Positions 17,614 to 26,322 of a DNA stretch of 64,000 nucleotides are shown one piece after another. The notes beneath the pieces are model-generated. The model had not been told where the DNA came from. It searched no databases and worked only from the letters and a program-made list of their open reading frames with translations. The stretch is taken from assembly GCA_963759115.1 (NCBI GenBank), contig CAVWXT010000006.1:1240001-1304000 (forward strand), read 5' to 3'. The position numbers and the translations under genes were made by a program. The first letter of the stretch is position 1. Each line of letters starts with the position of its first letter. The stretch comes from CAVWXT01 sp963759115. Lineage in GTDB: Bacteria > Planctomycetota > Planctomycetia > Pirellulales > Thermoguttaceae.

Positions 17614-19057
17614 ATGGATTTTCACACCTGGGTCTTCGGACTCTTCTTTCTGGCTTTCTACGCGGTCTACGTGCCGTTGCAGCGGACGCCGCTCCGGCTG
17701 CCCTGGCTGCTGTTGGCCTCCTACGTGTTTTACGGTTGGGCCAATCCCCGCTGCCTGGTGCTGCTGTTGGAAGTCACGGCCGTCGACTACCTGGTCGTGC
17801 AGGGCATGTCGCGGACCGCGTGGAAGAAGCCCTGGCTGCTGTTGAGCGTCTTCAACGATCTGGGGGTGCTGGCCTACGCCCGCTACAGCGCGTTCCTGAT
17901 CGACAACCTCAATTGGCTGTTGGCGCAACTGGGGGCGCCCTGGTTCCCGCCCCCACCGGCGACATGCTCGGCCAGGGCCTTGTCTTTGCGCTGTCGCTTC
18001 CGGGCCTCCAAGTGTCGCTTCCCGCGGCCGTGTCGCTGGGCGTCTCGTTCTTCACCTTCCGCTCGCTGACGTACACCATCGACTATTCCCGAGGGCGGAT
18101 CGAGAAGGAATCCAATCCGATTCGCTACGCGGCGTTCGTCGCCTTCTTCCCGGAACTGGTGGCCGGTCCGATCGACCGGGCTGCGGCGTTGCTGCCGCAG
18201 TTCCGGCAAGCCCCGCGCATCACGCTGGGCGACGTGGCCGACGGCTTCTCCCTGTTCGTGGTTGGGCTGTTCAAGAAACTGGCGCTGGCCGACTACATGG
18301 CCGTCTACGTCGCCAAGATCTACGACGCGTCCTCGCTCGCTGAGTTTCAATCGCTCGACCTGTTTCTGGCCACGTTCGTCTTTGCCTGGCAGCTCTATTT
18401 CGACTTCAGCGGCTACAGCGACATGGCCCGCGGCGTCGGCCGCATGTTGGGCTACAAGCTCACGCTCAACTTCAACAATCCCTACCTGGCCACCGGGCTG
18501 GGCGATTTCTGGAACCGCTGGCACATCAGCCTGTCGAGCTGGTTCAAGGATTACGTCTACATCCCGTTGGGCGGCAACCGCCGCGGCGAGTTCCGCACCT
18601 ACGTGAACATGTGCCTGACGATGGTCATTTCGGGCCTGTGGCACAACCCGGCGTGGACCTACGTGATCTGGGGCGGCGTCCACGCCCTGGGCCGCGTCTT
18701 GACGCGGTTCCTGGAGCTGAGCCCCTTCTATCAGAATCGCGTGCCCAGACTGGCCAAGCAGCTCTTGACGTTCGTGCTGGTGTTGGTGGCCTGGGTCTTC
18801 TTCCGCGCCGACACGTTCGGAGACGCCATTGCGATCCTGCGGGGTATCTTCGCCATGCAGTGGGTGCGCCGAGTTGCCCCGTGTTGATGCTGGCGATGAT
18901 CTTCGCGGTGTGGCTGTATCAGTTTGCCCATGAATCCCGTTTGCAGTGGTGCCTTCAACTGGCGCCCGTGCGGATCGGTCTTGTCGTGTTGATGGTCGCC
19001 TATTTGGCGATGTTTTCAGGTTCCAGCAGCCCGGCCTTCGTCTATGCCCAGTTCTGA
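17614..19057 (+). CDS. MBOAT-family O-acyltransferase (AlgI-like), two frameshifts
   Basis: Polytopic inner-membrane acyltransferase that passes acyl groups across the membrane for O-acetylation of an exported polymer. The family landmarks are LVAGPIDRAAALLPQF, FDFSGYSDMARGVGRMLGYK, NPYLATGLGDFWNRWHISLS, YIPLGGNRRGE and MVISGLWHNPAWTYVIWGG with the catalytic His. Frame breaks at about 17950 and about 18870; read across them the protein is about 480 aa, normal for AlgI/DltB-type members. The SGNH-hydrolase gene overlaps its 3' end by 14 bp, the usual AlgI-AlgJ/X type pairing. Confidence 0.88.
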
Positions 19058-20174
19058 CCGCGTCAAACCCGAACCTCCTTTCACTTCCAACGACATTCGG
19101 CTGTCGGCCGGCGAGTGGGCCGTGACGATCGCGATCCTCGCGGCCGTGTTCGTTTTCGCGCCGTCGCTGTGGGGGCGGGCTGAAAAGCTCGACGCCGTGG
19201 CCGACGCCCGCCAGCCCTTCAACCTGGGGAACGACTATTGGGTGTTCGGCCGTTACGCCCGCCAGGCCTGCGACGAGGGCAAGTGCCTGGTGGTCGGCGA
19301 TTCCGTCGTCTGGGGACATTACGTCGAGGCCGACCAGACTCTGTCGGCCCATCTCAACAAACTCGCGGGCAAGCCGCAGTTCGCCAACCGGGGCCTCGAC
19401 GGCACGCATCCGGCCGCCTTGGCCGGACTGATCGACTATTACGGCCGGGATATCGCCAACCAAAAAGTCCTCCTCCAGTGCAACCTCCTCTGGACCGGCT
19501 CGAAGAAGAGCGACCTCCAGGAGAAGAAAGAGCAGACCATCAATCACCCCTCGTTGATTCCCCAGTTCTCGCCGGCGATCCCCAGCTACCGCGAGACCAT
19601 CAACGGCAAGTTGGGCAACGTGATCGGCCGCTACGTGCCGATTTTTGCGTTGGCGAAGCACCTGCAAATGGCCTATTACAGCAATACCGAAGAGAAGACG
19701 ACCGACCTGCCGAGCTGGACGATGGCGCACCCGCGCAACTGTCCGTTTGCGGCGATCACGCTGAAGCTCCCCTCGCCGCTGGAGATGCCCTCGCCGCCGC
19801 CGGACGCGCGGCCGTGGAGCGTCTCCAATCCTGAGCAGGTCGATTTTCCGTGGGTCGATCTCGAGACCTCGATCCAATGGGCCGGTTTTCGGCAGACGAT
19901 CGAGCTGCTCCAGTCGCGCGGCAATAAGCTCTTCGTGGTGGTCGGCCCGTTCAACGAGCACAAGCTGACCGAGAAGAGCCGGGCGACCTATCAGAAACGG
20001 TTGCAGCAAGTCGACGCGTGGCTCACGGAACGGAAGGTCCCGCACTACATGGCCGTGCTGCTGCCCAGCGAGGAATACGCCGACGGCAGTCACCCGTTGG
20101 GCAACGGTTACGCCCGGCTTGCCAAGCAGGTGTGGGAGGACGAGGCGTTCAAGAAGTTCGCGGCGGACCGCTGA
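19044..20174 (+). CDS. SGNH/GDSL-type protein paired with the MBOAT acyltransferase
   Basis: 376 aa, one N-terminal membrane anchor (WAVTIAILAAVFVFAPSL), then a periplasmic SGNH domain: CLVVGDSVVWGHYV (nucleophile Ser block), NRGLDGTHPAAL, and DGSHPLGNGYARLA with the Asp and His of the triad. Proteins of this layout complete the acetyl transfer started by an MBOAT protein (AlgJ/AlgX/PatB type). The gene overlaps the MBOAT gene by 14 bp, which indicates translational coupling. The polymer acted on is unknown. Confidence 0.82.
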   Translation: MPSSDRVKPEPPFTSNDIRLSAGEWAVTIAILAAVFVFAPSLWGRAEKLDAVADARQPFNLGNDYWVFGRYARQACDEGKCLVVGDSVVWGHYVEADQTLSAHLNKLAGKPQFANRGLDGTHPAALAGLIDYYGRDIANQKVLLQCNLLWTGSKKSDLQEKKEQTINHPSLIPQFSPAIPSYRETINGKLGNVIGRYVPIFALAKHLQMAYYSNTEEKTTDLPSWTMAHPRNCPFAAITLKLPSPLEMPSPPPDARPWSVSNPEQVDFPWVDLETSIQWAGFRQTIELLQSRGNKLFVVVGPFNEHKLTEKSRATYQKRLQQVDAWLTERKVPHYMAVLLPSEEYADGSHPLGNGYARLAKQVWEDEAFKKFAADR

Positions 20175-20213
20175 TCCGCGAAGTCAGACGCGTAGGTCAG
20201 ACGCGTAGACGCG

Positions 20214-20287
20214 TAGGTCAGGCACCCCGTGCCTGACTCGTCGCCGTTTGGAGTCAGCCGCGTGTCAGGCACGGGGTGCCTGACCTA
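20214..20287. repeat. Palindromic repeat, family A copy 1
   Basis: Perfect 24-bp arms (20214-20237 and 20264-20287; TAGGTCAGGCACCCCGTGCC...), loop containing CGCCGTTTGGAGTCAGCCGC. The second copy is at 21576-21653, so the two flank the sialidase gene. Confidence 0.88.
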
Positions 20288-20370
20288 CAGATGCTTGCCG
20301 CCGGCGGCGTGCCCCTGTATCCTGCAGACGTATGACATGTCTCACCCTCTTTCCCAGCGAGGGATTATCC

Positions 20371-21513
20371 ATGATACGGCGATTCTTGGTCGGTCTGTTG
20401 CCGTTGTTGTTCGCGATGGGCGCCGAGGCCGCGCCCTCGACCCGGTCTGAGTCCGTCGACCTGTTCGTCAGCGGCGCCGACGGCTACCATACCTACCGCA
20501 TTCCCGCGCTGATCGCGACCAAACGCGGGACGCTGCTGGCTTTCTGCGAGGGCCGAAAGAACGCCTCGCACGACACGGGCGAGATCGACATGCTCCTGAA
20601 ACGCTCGACCAACGGCGGCCGGGACTGGAGCCGACAACAAGTCCTTTGGCACGATCCGGGCAACACCTGCGGAAACCCTTGCGCGGTGGTCGATCAGCAA
20701 ACCGGCGTCATCTGGCTGTTCCTCAACTGGAATCGAGGCGAGGACGTGGAAGATCAGATCATCGCGCGAACGAGCAAGGCCCCGCGGCGGATCTATCTCT
20801 CGCGCTCCGAAGACGACGGACAGACCTGGTCGCCGCCGAAGGAAATCACCTCGGCCATCAAGCCGCCCGACTGGAATTGGTACGCCACGGGCCCCGGAAA
20901 CGGCATTCAGTTCCGTCACGGCCCACACCAGGGCCGGCTGGTCATTCCCTGTTACCATACCAAGACGAGCACCAAGGGCGTTTACTATAGCCACGTCATC
21001 TTCTCCGACGACCACGGCGCGACGTGGCAATTGGGCGGGTCCAGTCCCGAAAGCGGCGACGAGTCGGCGGCGGTCGAACTGGCCGACGGCCGGCTTATGC
21101 TCAACATGCGAAACTCCGCCGATCCGGGGTGCCGCCGGGTCTGTTTCAGCAGCGACGGCGGGCAAACGTGGGCCGACCAACGGGCCGATCGTGCGCTGAT
21201 CGATCCGAACTGCGAGGGGAGCTTCGTCCGTTACCGCTGGGCCGGCGACGGCGGCAAGAGCGTGCTGTTGTTCTCCAATGCGGCCGACGACCGGCGCGAC
21301 CAGCGCGACAAGCTGACCGTCCGGCTGAGCTACGACGAGGGCCGCACGTGGCCGGTGGCCAGGCTGCTCTGTGCCGGTCCCTCGGCCTATTCGAGCCTGG
21401 CGGTCTTGCCCGACGGCGCGTTCGCCTGCCTTTACGAGGCCGGCCAGAAGCATCCCTACGAGAAGATTCTCTTCGCCCGGCTTACGCTGGACTGGCTGAC
21501 CGGCGGCGACTGA
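20371..21513 (+). CDS. nanH: Exo-alpha-sialidase (secreted)
   Basis: Cleaves terminal sialic acids from glycans outside the cytoplasm. 380 aa with a signal peptide (FLVGLLPLLFAMGAEAAP). The catalytic beta-propeller is recognisable from the arginine motif YHTYRIPAL, followed by FCEGRKNASHDTGEIDMLLK, Asp-box repeats (STNGGRDW, SEDDGQTW, SDDHGATW, SSDGGQTW) and the late Arg/Tyr/Glu residues in YDEGRTWP and SSLAVLPDGAFACLYE. It works logically with the sialate O-acetylesterase at 8.7-10.2 kb. Palindromic repeats of one family bracket the gene. Confidence 0.92.
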   Translation: MIRRFLVGLLPLLFAMGAEAAPSTRSESVDLFVSGADGYHTYRIPALIATKRGTLLAFCEGRKNASHDTGEIDMLLKRSTNGGRDWSRQQVLWHDPGNTCGNPCAVVDQQTGVIWLFLNWNRGEDVEDQIIARTSKAPRRIYLSRSEDDGQTWSPPKEITSAIKPPDWNWYATGPGNGIQFRHGPHQGRLVIPCYHTKTSTKGVYYSHVIFSDDHGATWQLGGSSPESGDESAAVELADGRLMLNMRNSADPGCRRVCFSSDGGQTWADQRADRALIDPNCEGSFVRYRWAGDGGKSVLLFSNAADDRRDQRDKLTVRLSYDEGRTWPVARLLCAGPSAYSSLAVLPDGAFACLYEAGQKHPYEKILFARLTLDWLTGGD

Positions 21514-21575
21514 GTGACGCAGTACCGCAATTCAATACGGTAGCATCGTAGCCGTAGCTCAGGCACCATAGCACG

Positions 21576-21653
21576 GTAGGTCACGGCACCCCGTGCCTGA
21601 CTTTTCGCCGTTTGGAGTCAACCGCATGTCAGGCACGGGGTGCCGTGACCTAC
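21576..21653. repeat. Palindromic repeat, family A copy 2
   Basis: Perfect 26-bp arms (21576-21601 and 21628-21653). The loop CGCCGTTTGGAGTCAACCGC is nearly identical to copy 1. Confidence 0.88.
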
Positions 21654-21670
21654 TTGACTGTGTGTTGAAT

Positions 21671-22209
21671 CTACCAATCGCTTCCCCGTAAGTCGATGTC
21701 GCCGGGCGGGAAATCGCTTCGCCCGAGAGGATAGAACAGTCCCAGGTTCTTGGCGGGGATCGGCCGCTGCCGGCCGTCGCCGCCGGTCATCAAGACGGTT
21801 CTGGCCCCCAGCGATGCCAGCCGAGGCGCTCATAGATCGGGCCGAACTGCGGCGTGCAGAAGAGCAGTCCGAAGTCCAGCCCTCGCCGCGCGGCCTCCGT
21901 CATGGCCGCCTGCATCACGTCGCGGCAAAGCCCGCGGCCGCGATGCGCGGGCAGGACGAACACGCTCTGCACGCCGGCGACCCGCGGCGACTGGCCGCCG
22001 ACGCCGACCGTCCGCTCGACCACGCCCACGTGGGCGATCACCCGGCCGCGCTCTTCCCGCACGACGGTCCAGTCGGGCATCGCCCCGTGCCAGCCGCGGC
22101 TGCGGGCGAAGACCTCGCGATCGGGCGGAAAGCACGCGCAGAGCCCCGCGCGAATCGAGGCGTCGCACGCCGCATCCATCCGGGCCTCGTCGATGATTCG
22201 TGACTGCAT
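21671..22209 (-). CDS. GNAT-family N-acetyltransferase (one frameshift near the end)
   Basis: About 179 aa. GNAT landmarks: WTVVREERGRVIAHVGVVER, VAGVQSVFVLPAHRGRGLCR with the acetyl-CoA loop, and FGLLFCTPQFGPIYERLGWH. A run of five G at about 21794-21798 should be six: with the extra base the frame continues GARTVLMTGGDGRQRPIP and ends SDFPPGDIDLRGSDW at 21671, a normal C-terminus for this group. Substrate unknown. Confidence 0.82.
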
Positions 22210-22460
22210 AAGGGCCTACGGCAGCAGGAAGACGGCAACGTTCGCGGCGATCAGGCGTTTGCACACCGTGGCCGTCCCGGGGCTCCAGTCGAAGAAGCCG
22301 CCGCTGCCTGGCGGTTGTCGAAAATAGTCACGGGTAGCGACGCCCATGGGTCCCTCGTTGGAAGATCAAGGCGCGGGGAGTCCGCATTCTCTCGCCCGCT
22401 CCAATTTCGCAAGCCATGAATAGACTTCTGATCCCGCTATTCTCGTTCTGTTCCGCTTGC

Positions 22461-23531
22461 TCATTGCTCCAACCGAGAGAGAACATTAATGTAGTAGCTA
22501 AGTCCTTCCTTAGGCGAACCGAACTCCCTTTTCGGATCGATCTCAGATCGGCGTTGGTTCCATAGGTGGACGCCGATCATTTCTACCGCGAAAGCCCAGA
22601 CGATGTGATGATCGTCCTCAATATACTGTTCGAGGAATTGATACAAACGGTCCCATGCAGGCGGGTGGCTTTTGCTTGCGTGCCCTAAATACACAGTAAG
22701 CGAAGCGAGCCAACCCAACGCAATGGTGATTCCCAATTGGCGCTCTAACAGCACCCTGGCGCTAAGGCCAGGAGAATCGAGCATCCATTCGGCTGCCACA
22801 CGATCTGCCGCTCTTTCCTGTTCGAACGAGAGCTGCCCTTGCTCTGCCGCATGGCGCAGATGTATATGGGCAAGTTCGTGGTACAAGAAGAACGCCAGGG
22901 CGGCGAACGCATGATTATCTGCAAAGCGTTTGTGTTCAGCGAAATGTTCCTGTGAGAACACGGCCTCCAGTTCGGATGGGATCGATAGCGTCGCCGAACT
23001 AGCTCCATTGCGATTAGTGAGCGCGACTTGCACGTCAGCCTTAACGGCCCATTTTAGCAGAATCGCTGCTGCGCGTAGTCGGTCGCTACTGCGCAAATCC
23101 AACGTCGCTTCGGAATCGCGTACTTTGAGAGCAACTAGGTCCGTGAATATGGTGAAGTACGCAAATGCGTATACCCAGAGTCGCGCAAGGCATTTCGTTC
23201 CAACCACGATCACTTTCTCTCTTGAGAAGGAACGAAATTCAATGGCTTCCGCGTCTTTGTCTATGCGAAATATGACCCCGAGGTCGGCCAAAAGCGCCGC
23301 AAGCCTTGCAGCTTTTTCTGGGGTGACCATCTTCATCACCTCGGGTGGAAAGATCGCACCATTGCGGCACTCTAGCGTTACGACCGCGGTGCGCTTTGGC
23401 GGAGCGTTCTTCGACAAAGCTCTCGCTTTTATTTCGGGGGCCGACTTCGCCGTCTTCGTCGCATGGGCTTTCCTCGGAGACATGACCCTCGGCTTCGTTT
23501 CGGCGCTCCGCTGGACCTTCTTTCTTGCCAT
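22461..23531 (-). CDS. HExxH metalloprotease, peptidase U49 (Lit-like) candidate
   Basis: 356 aa from ATG 23531. A basic N-terminal tail of about 50 residues is followed by a globular part with FFLYHELAHIHLRHAAEQGQ and, about 15 residues on, SFEQERAADRVAAEWML. HExxH plus a downstream E..AD helix is the gluzincin-like arrangement seen in the peptidase U49 family, whose known member Lit of E. coli cleaves EF-Tu during phage T4 infection. I assign it to that family at moderate confidence from the motif spacing; other small-molecule or phage-associated HExxH proteases remain possible. It stands alone between a GNAT gene and an IS110 element, a typical neighbourhood for an acquired defence gene. 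Confidence 0.5.
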   Translation of the reverse strand: MARKKVQRSAETKPRVMSPRKAHATKTAKSAPEIKARALSKNAPPKRTAVVTLECRNGAIFPPEVMKMVTPEKAARLAALLADLGVIFRIDKDAEAIEFRSFSREKVIVVGTKCLARLWVYAFAYFTIFTDLVALKVRDSEATLDLRSSDRLRAAAILLKWAVKADVQVALTNRNGASSATLSIPSELEAVFSQEHFAEHKRFADNHAFAALAFFLYHELAHIHLRHAAEQGQLSFEQERAADRVAAEWMLDSPGLSARVLLERQLGITIALGWLASLTVYLGHASKSHPPAWDRLYQFLEQYIEDDHHIVWAFAVEMIGVHLWNQRRSEIDPKREFGSPKEGLSYYINVLSRLEQ

Positions 23532-23576
23532 GCTTAGCACTCGCATTGGGGAACCAAGAGAGGGGTTGCGGGGCAA

Positions 23577-24047
23577 TGGTTCGCGGCTTCCGCGCCGTCC
23601 TGAAACGTGTTGGTTCCGAGCACGGGACGTCGCGCGTTACCAGCCTCGCAACAGCCAACACTGATTGGCCAGATTCTACCGCGCTGCCCGGGATGGCAGC
23701 AAGATGCCGGTCGTTTGGGTGGCACAATTCTTGATCTTGAAAACCCGCGACCGAGAGCGCATGATGGTCGACGGCGGAGAGTCCAAAAGGTCGAGAGTCC
23801 AGCGTCGAGAGTCGAGAGCGGAAAGGGGAGCAGGACGACGAAATTGGAATGGGAGCGAGTTGTTGACCAAGAGAATCTGGCCGGGAGAGCACAGCGTCGA
23901 GGGTCGAGGGTCGAGAGGAGGGCGAGGAAGTCGACGAAATTGGAAATACAGCGAGTTGTTGATTCTATGAAAGAGCGGTCCTCCCGGTACTATTCACGGT
24001 GTGGTTCGTGGTGAACCCACCAAAAGTACAAACAAGAGGACCGAGAG
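23577..24047. other. Non-coding stretch with GTCGAG-rich direct repeats and the IS110 left flank
   Basis: A 31-bp unit starting CGACGAAATTGGAA and ending AGCGAGTTGTTGA occurs at 23836-23866 and, imperfectly, at 23932-23962. Runs of GTCGAGAGTC-like units surround it. The IS110 left end should lie in the last 80 bp; its exact border is not visible. Confidence 0.55.
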
Positions 24048-25136
24048 ATGTTATACCTTTCCATCGACCAGCACCGCAAGCAGTTGACCGTGAATGTTCG
24101 CCAGGAGACCGGTGACGTGATCGACAAACGGCAGGTGAGCACGGAGTGGAAACGGGTGCATGCCTTCTTCACCGAGTTGCGACAGAAGAGCCAACCGGAA
24201 GGCGGCTTCATCGCCATTTTGGAGGTCTGCGGCTTTAACGACTGGCTGTTGAAACTGTTGCCGGGATATGGCTGCCGTGAGACGATCCTCATTCAGCCCG
24301 AGAAGCAGTCGAAGAAGAAGACCGATCGCCGCGACGCCAATGCCCTGGGCGAGATCCTCTGGGTCAATCGTCATCGGTTGCTGGCGGGCACGAAGGTGCA
24401 AGGCATTCGCCGGGTGGTGCCGCCCACGGAGCAAGACGCGCAGGACCGCCAACTCACCGCCCGGCGTCAGCGTCTGGGGCAGTCCCGCACCCGAATCATC
24501 AACCGCGTCAAGCGTTTGTTGCGAAAACACAATCTGGAGCAGGAGTGTCCCACCAAGGGGATTGACACCATCGCGGGGAAGAAATGGCTGACCCAGGTGT
24601 GCTTCAGTCCGATCGACCGGCGGGAGATGGATCAACTCTTGGGGGAGTGGAAGCTGTGCGACGAGCAGATCGAGCAGATGGGGGCGGAGATTCGCCGGCG
24701 GCAGGCGGAGAACGTGGCGGCGGCGGTCATCGCCAGCATTCCGGGCGCCGGGGCCTACGGCAGCCTGGCCTTGGCTTCGCGGATCGGCGACATTGATCGG
24801 TTCCCGCGATCGAAGAGTCTGGCCAGCTATTGGGGCCTGACGCCCGGATGCCGGAATTCCGGCGAGGCGACCGACCGGCTGGGCTCGATCACCAAGCAAG
24901 GCAGTGCCACAGCGCGCTTCATCCTGGCCCAGATCACGCTGCACGTCCTGCGGCGGGATGCGCGCATGAGGGCCTGGTATCAGAGGATCAAGAAGCGTCG
25001 GGGAGCGAAAATCGGTCGCGTGGCGGTGATGCGTCGACTGGCGACGATCATCTGGCACATGGTCAAGTACCACGAGGCGTATGCCGTCGGCGGGCTCCGG
25101 CAAGAGCAACGCGAGGGAATGGCCGTATCCGGCTGA
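24048..25136 (+). CDS. IS110-family transposase (DEDD recombinase)
   Basis: 362 aa. N-terminal DEDD/RuvC-like domain: LYLSIDQHRKQL, IAILEVCGFNDWLL, and KKTDRRDANALGEILWV, the acidic residues expected for IS110 enzymes. The C-terminal Tnp20-type part holds ASIPGAGAYGSLALASRIGD, SLASYWGLTPGCRNSGE with its serine, and ITKQGSATARFILAQI. The gene is intact. IS110 elements lack normal terminal inverted repeats and are guided by a structured RNA from one non-coding end; here the longer non-coding end is downstream (25137-about 25330). A GAGGACCGAGAG purine stretch lies just before the ATG. Confidence 0.93.
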   Translation: MLYLSIDQHRKQLTVNVRQETGDVIDKRQVSTEWKRVHAFFTELRQKSQPEGGFIAILEVCGFNDWLLKLLPGYGCRETILIQPEKQSKKKTDRRDANALGEILWVNRHRLLAGTKVQGIRRVVPPTEQDAQDRQLTARRQRLGQSRTRIINRVKRLLRKHNLEQECPTKGIDTIAGKKWLTQVCFSPIDRREMDQLLGEWKLCDEQIEQMGAEIRRRQAENVAAAVIASIPGAGAYGSLALASRIGDIDRFPRSKSLASYWGLTPGCRNSGEATDRLGSITKQGSATARFILAQITLHVLRRDARMRAWYQRIKKRRGAKIGRVAVMRRLATIIWHMVKYHEAYAVGGLRQEQREGMAVSG

Positions 25137-26322
25137 ACACGAAAGGATCGCCCGATGGTGCTTTGCGGCAGCGGATTTTCGGAGGGATGGCAAGGTGTCC
25201 AAGGGGTAAGAAAACGGCCCCTGGCGAGAAGCCCTCGTCAGAGGCCCCGCACGCTCTTGGCGCACCTTGACTTGGCTATTCCTTGTCGGGTTGCGTCCCC
25301 GCAGAGCCCGACTCCGCTTCACCAAGCAGCGGAATTATAGGAAGGAAGAGGTGGGCGGGGAACCTGTTACAGAAAACAAGGGAGGAGAGAAGGGAGAGTA
25401 GCGGTTGCATCGGCCCTCCTCGCAGCGAGGAGAGGCCCTCGCGGACACTTGGTCAGTCCGAGTTGGTCAATGGACTCGGCCTTGTTGTCGAGCGTTTTGT
25501 TGATTGGGACGGCTGGTGTTCTGCGAGACGGTCGCAAAGCATATTCGGTGTCAGGCCCGTTGGGGTCTGAACGGCTGCCGCTAGCGGCAGACGGATTCAC
25601 GAAGGAATGGGTAGGGGTGCCGCCGCACGGAAAAGAACGGCGCGAACAACCTCGCATATGACCGTGACAACTGAACTCTGCCATCGATCCCCCCAACCAA
25701 TTCAAACTACCAAGAAAAGCCCCTTTGTGGCTTTGTCGGGGAATGTACGTGCCCAAAAACAAAATCCAACCACCAACAACTCACCGGAAGGCCCTTGACT
25801 CCAGAGGCTCTTTCAGGAATGACCAACAGGATCATGCGGCAATCCGCGTGTCCGGCCGAGCCGGAATTGCGGGCGTGGAAACGATCCGGCGATGTGCCCT
25901 TGCTCGGCCAACCTCCCTCGTCAGGGAGGGGTTTTGCACCATTCCACTCCTGAGAGTGATGCGACTTACGCGCCGAACTGGAGTGGCGAAGCCCCTGTCG
26001 TCAAAGCCGATAGCGTGGTTCGTCGTCGCCCTAACCTCGACGGGCGAAGCGTGATGCGGGGCGAAACCCCAATCACTGGCCGCCGGGTGAGCCGGATGGT
26101 AACATGGTGGATTGGGTCAACGTGGAACGGTTCTACGCCGGCCGGATGCGGGACTCGACGACCTTGGGGCTTAGGTCTTTGGGCTTGGGTCTTAGGGCTT
26201 CGGTCTTAGCTCAGGCCGTTGATGCGTAGACCAAAAATCCGAGTCCCAAGACCCAAGTCCTAACAACCAGACAATTTACCTCTATTTTAACGGACTCGGA
26301 CCTATACATCGGGAGCCAATCT
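25137..26322. other. 1.2-kb stretch without a recognised gene (IS110 right flank and repeats)
   Basis: The first 200 bp probably belong to the IS110 element. It includes a possible hairpin GGCGAG-AAGCC-CTCGTC at about 25222-25238. Further on are short inverted repeats (CTCCTCGCAGCGAGGAG near 25410; CTCCCTCGTCAGGGAG near 25912). No reading frame here has family motifs. A CTTGGGT-type repeat lies at 26161-26270. Confidence 0.45.
26161..26270. repeat. Imperfect inverted repeat of CTTGGGT/CTTAGG-like heptads (copy 2)
   Basis: Left arm contains TTGGGCTTGGGTCTTAGGGC and right arm CCCAAGACCCAAGTCCTAAC. Related to 17457-17590 and 45560-45660. Confidence 0.7.

Noticed and set aside
14537..20093. Very long minus-strand open frames opposite the secreted paralogue and MBOAT/SGNH genes (about 700 codons each)
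   Set aside because: Composition rich in Arg, Gly, Leu and His without motifs; these are antisense shadows of well supported plus-strand genes.
23750..23962. Possible CRISPR-like array in the GTCGAG repeats
   Set aside because: Only two imperfect copies of the 31-bp unit, no regular spacer length and no cas gene.
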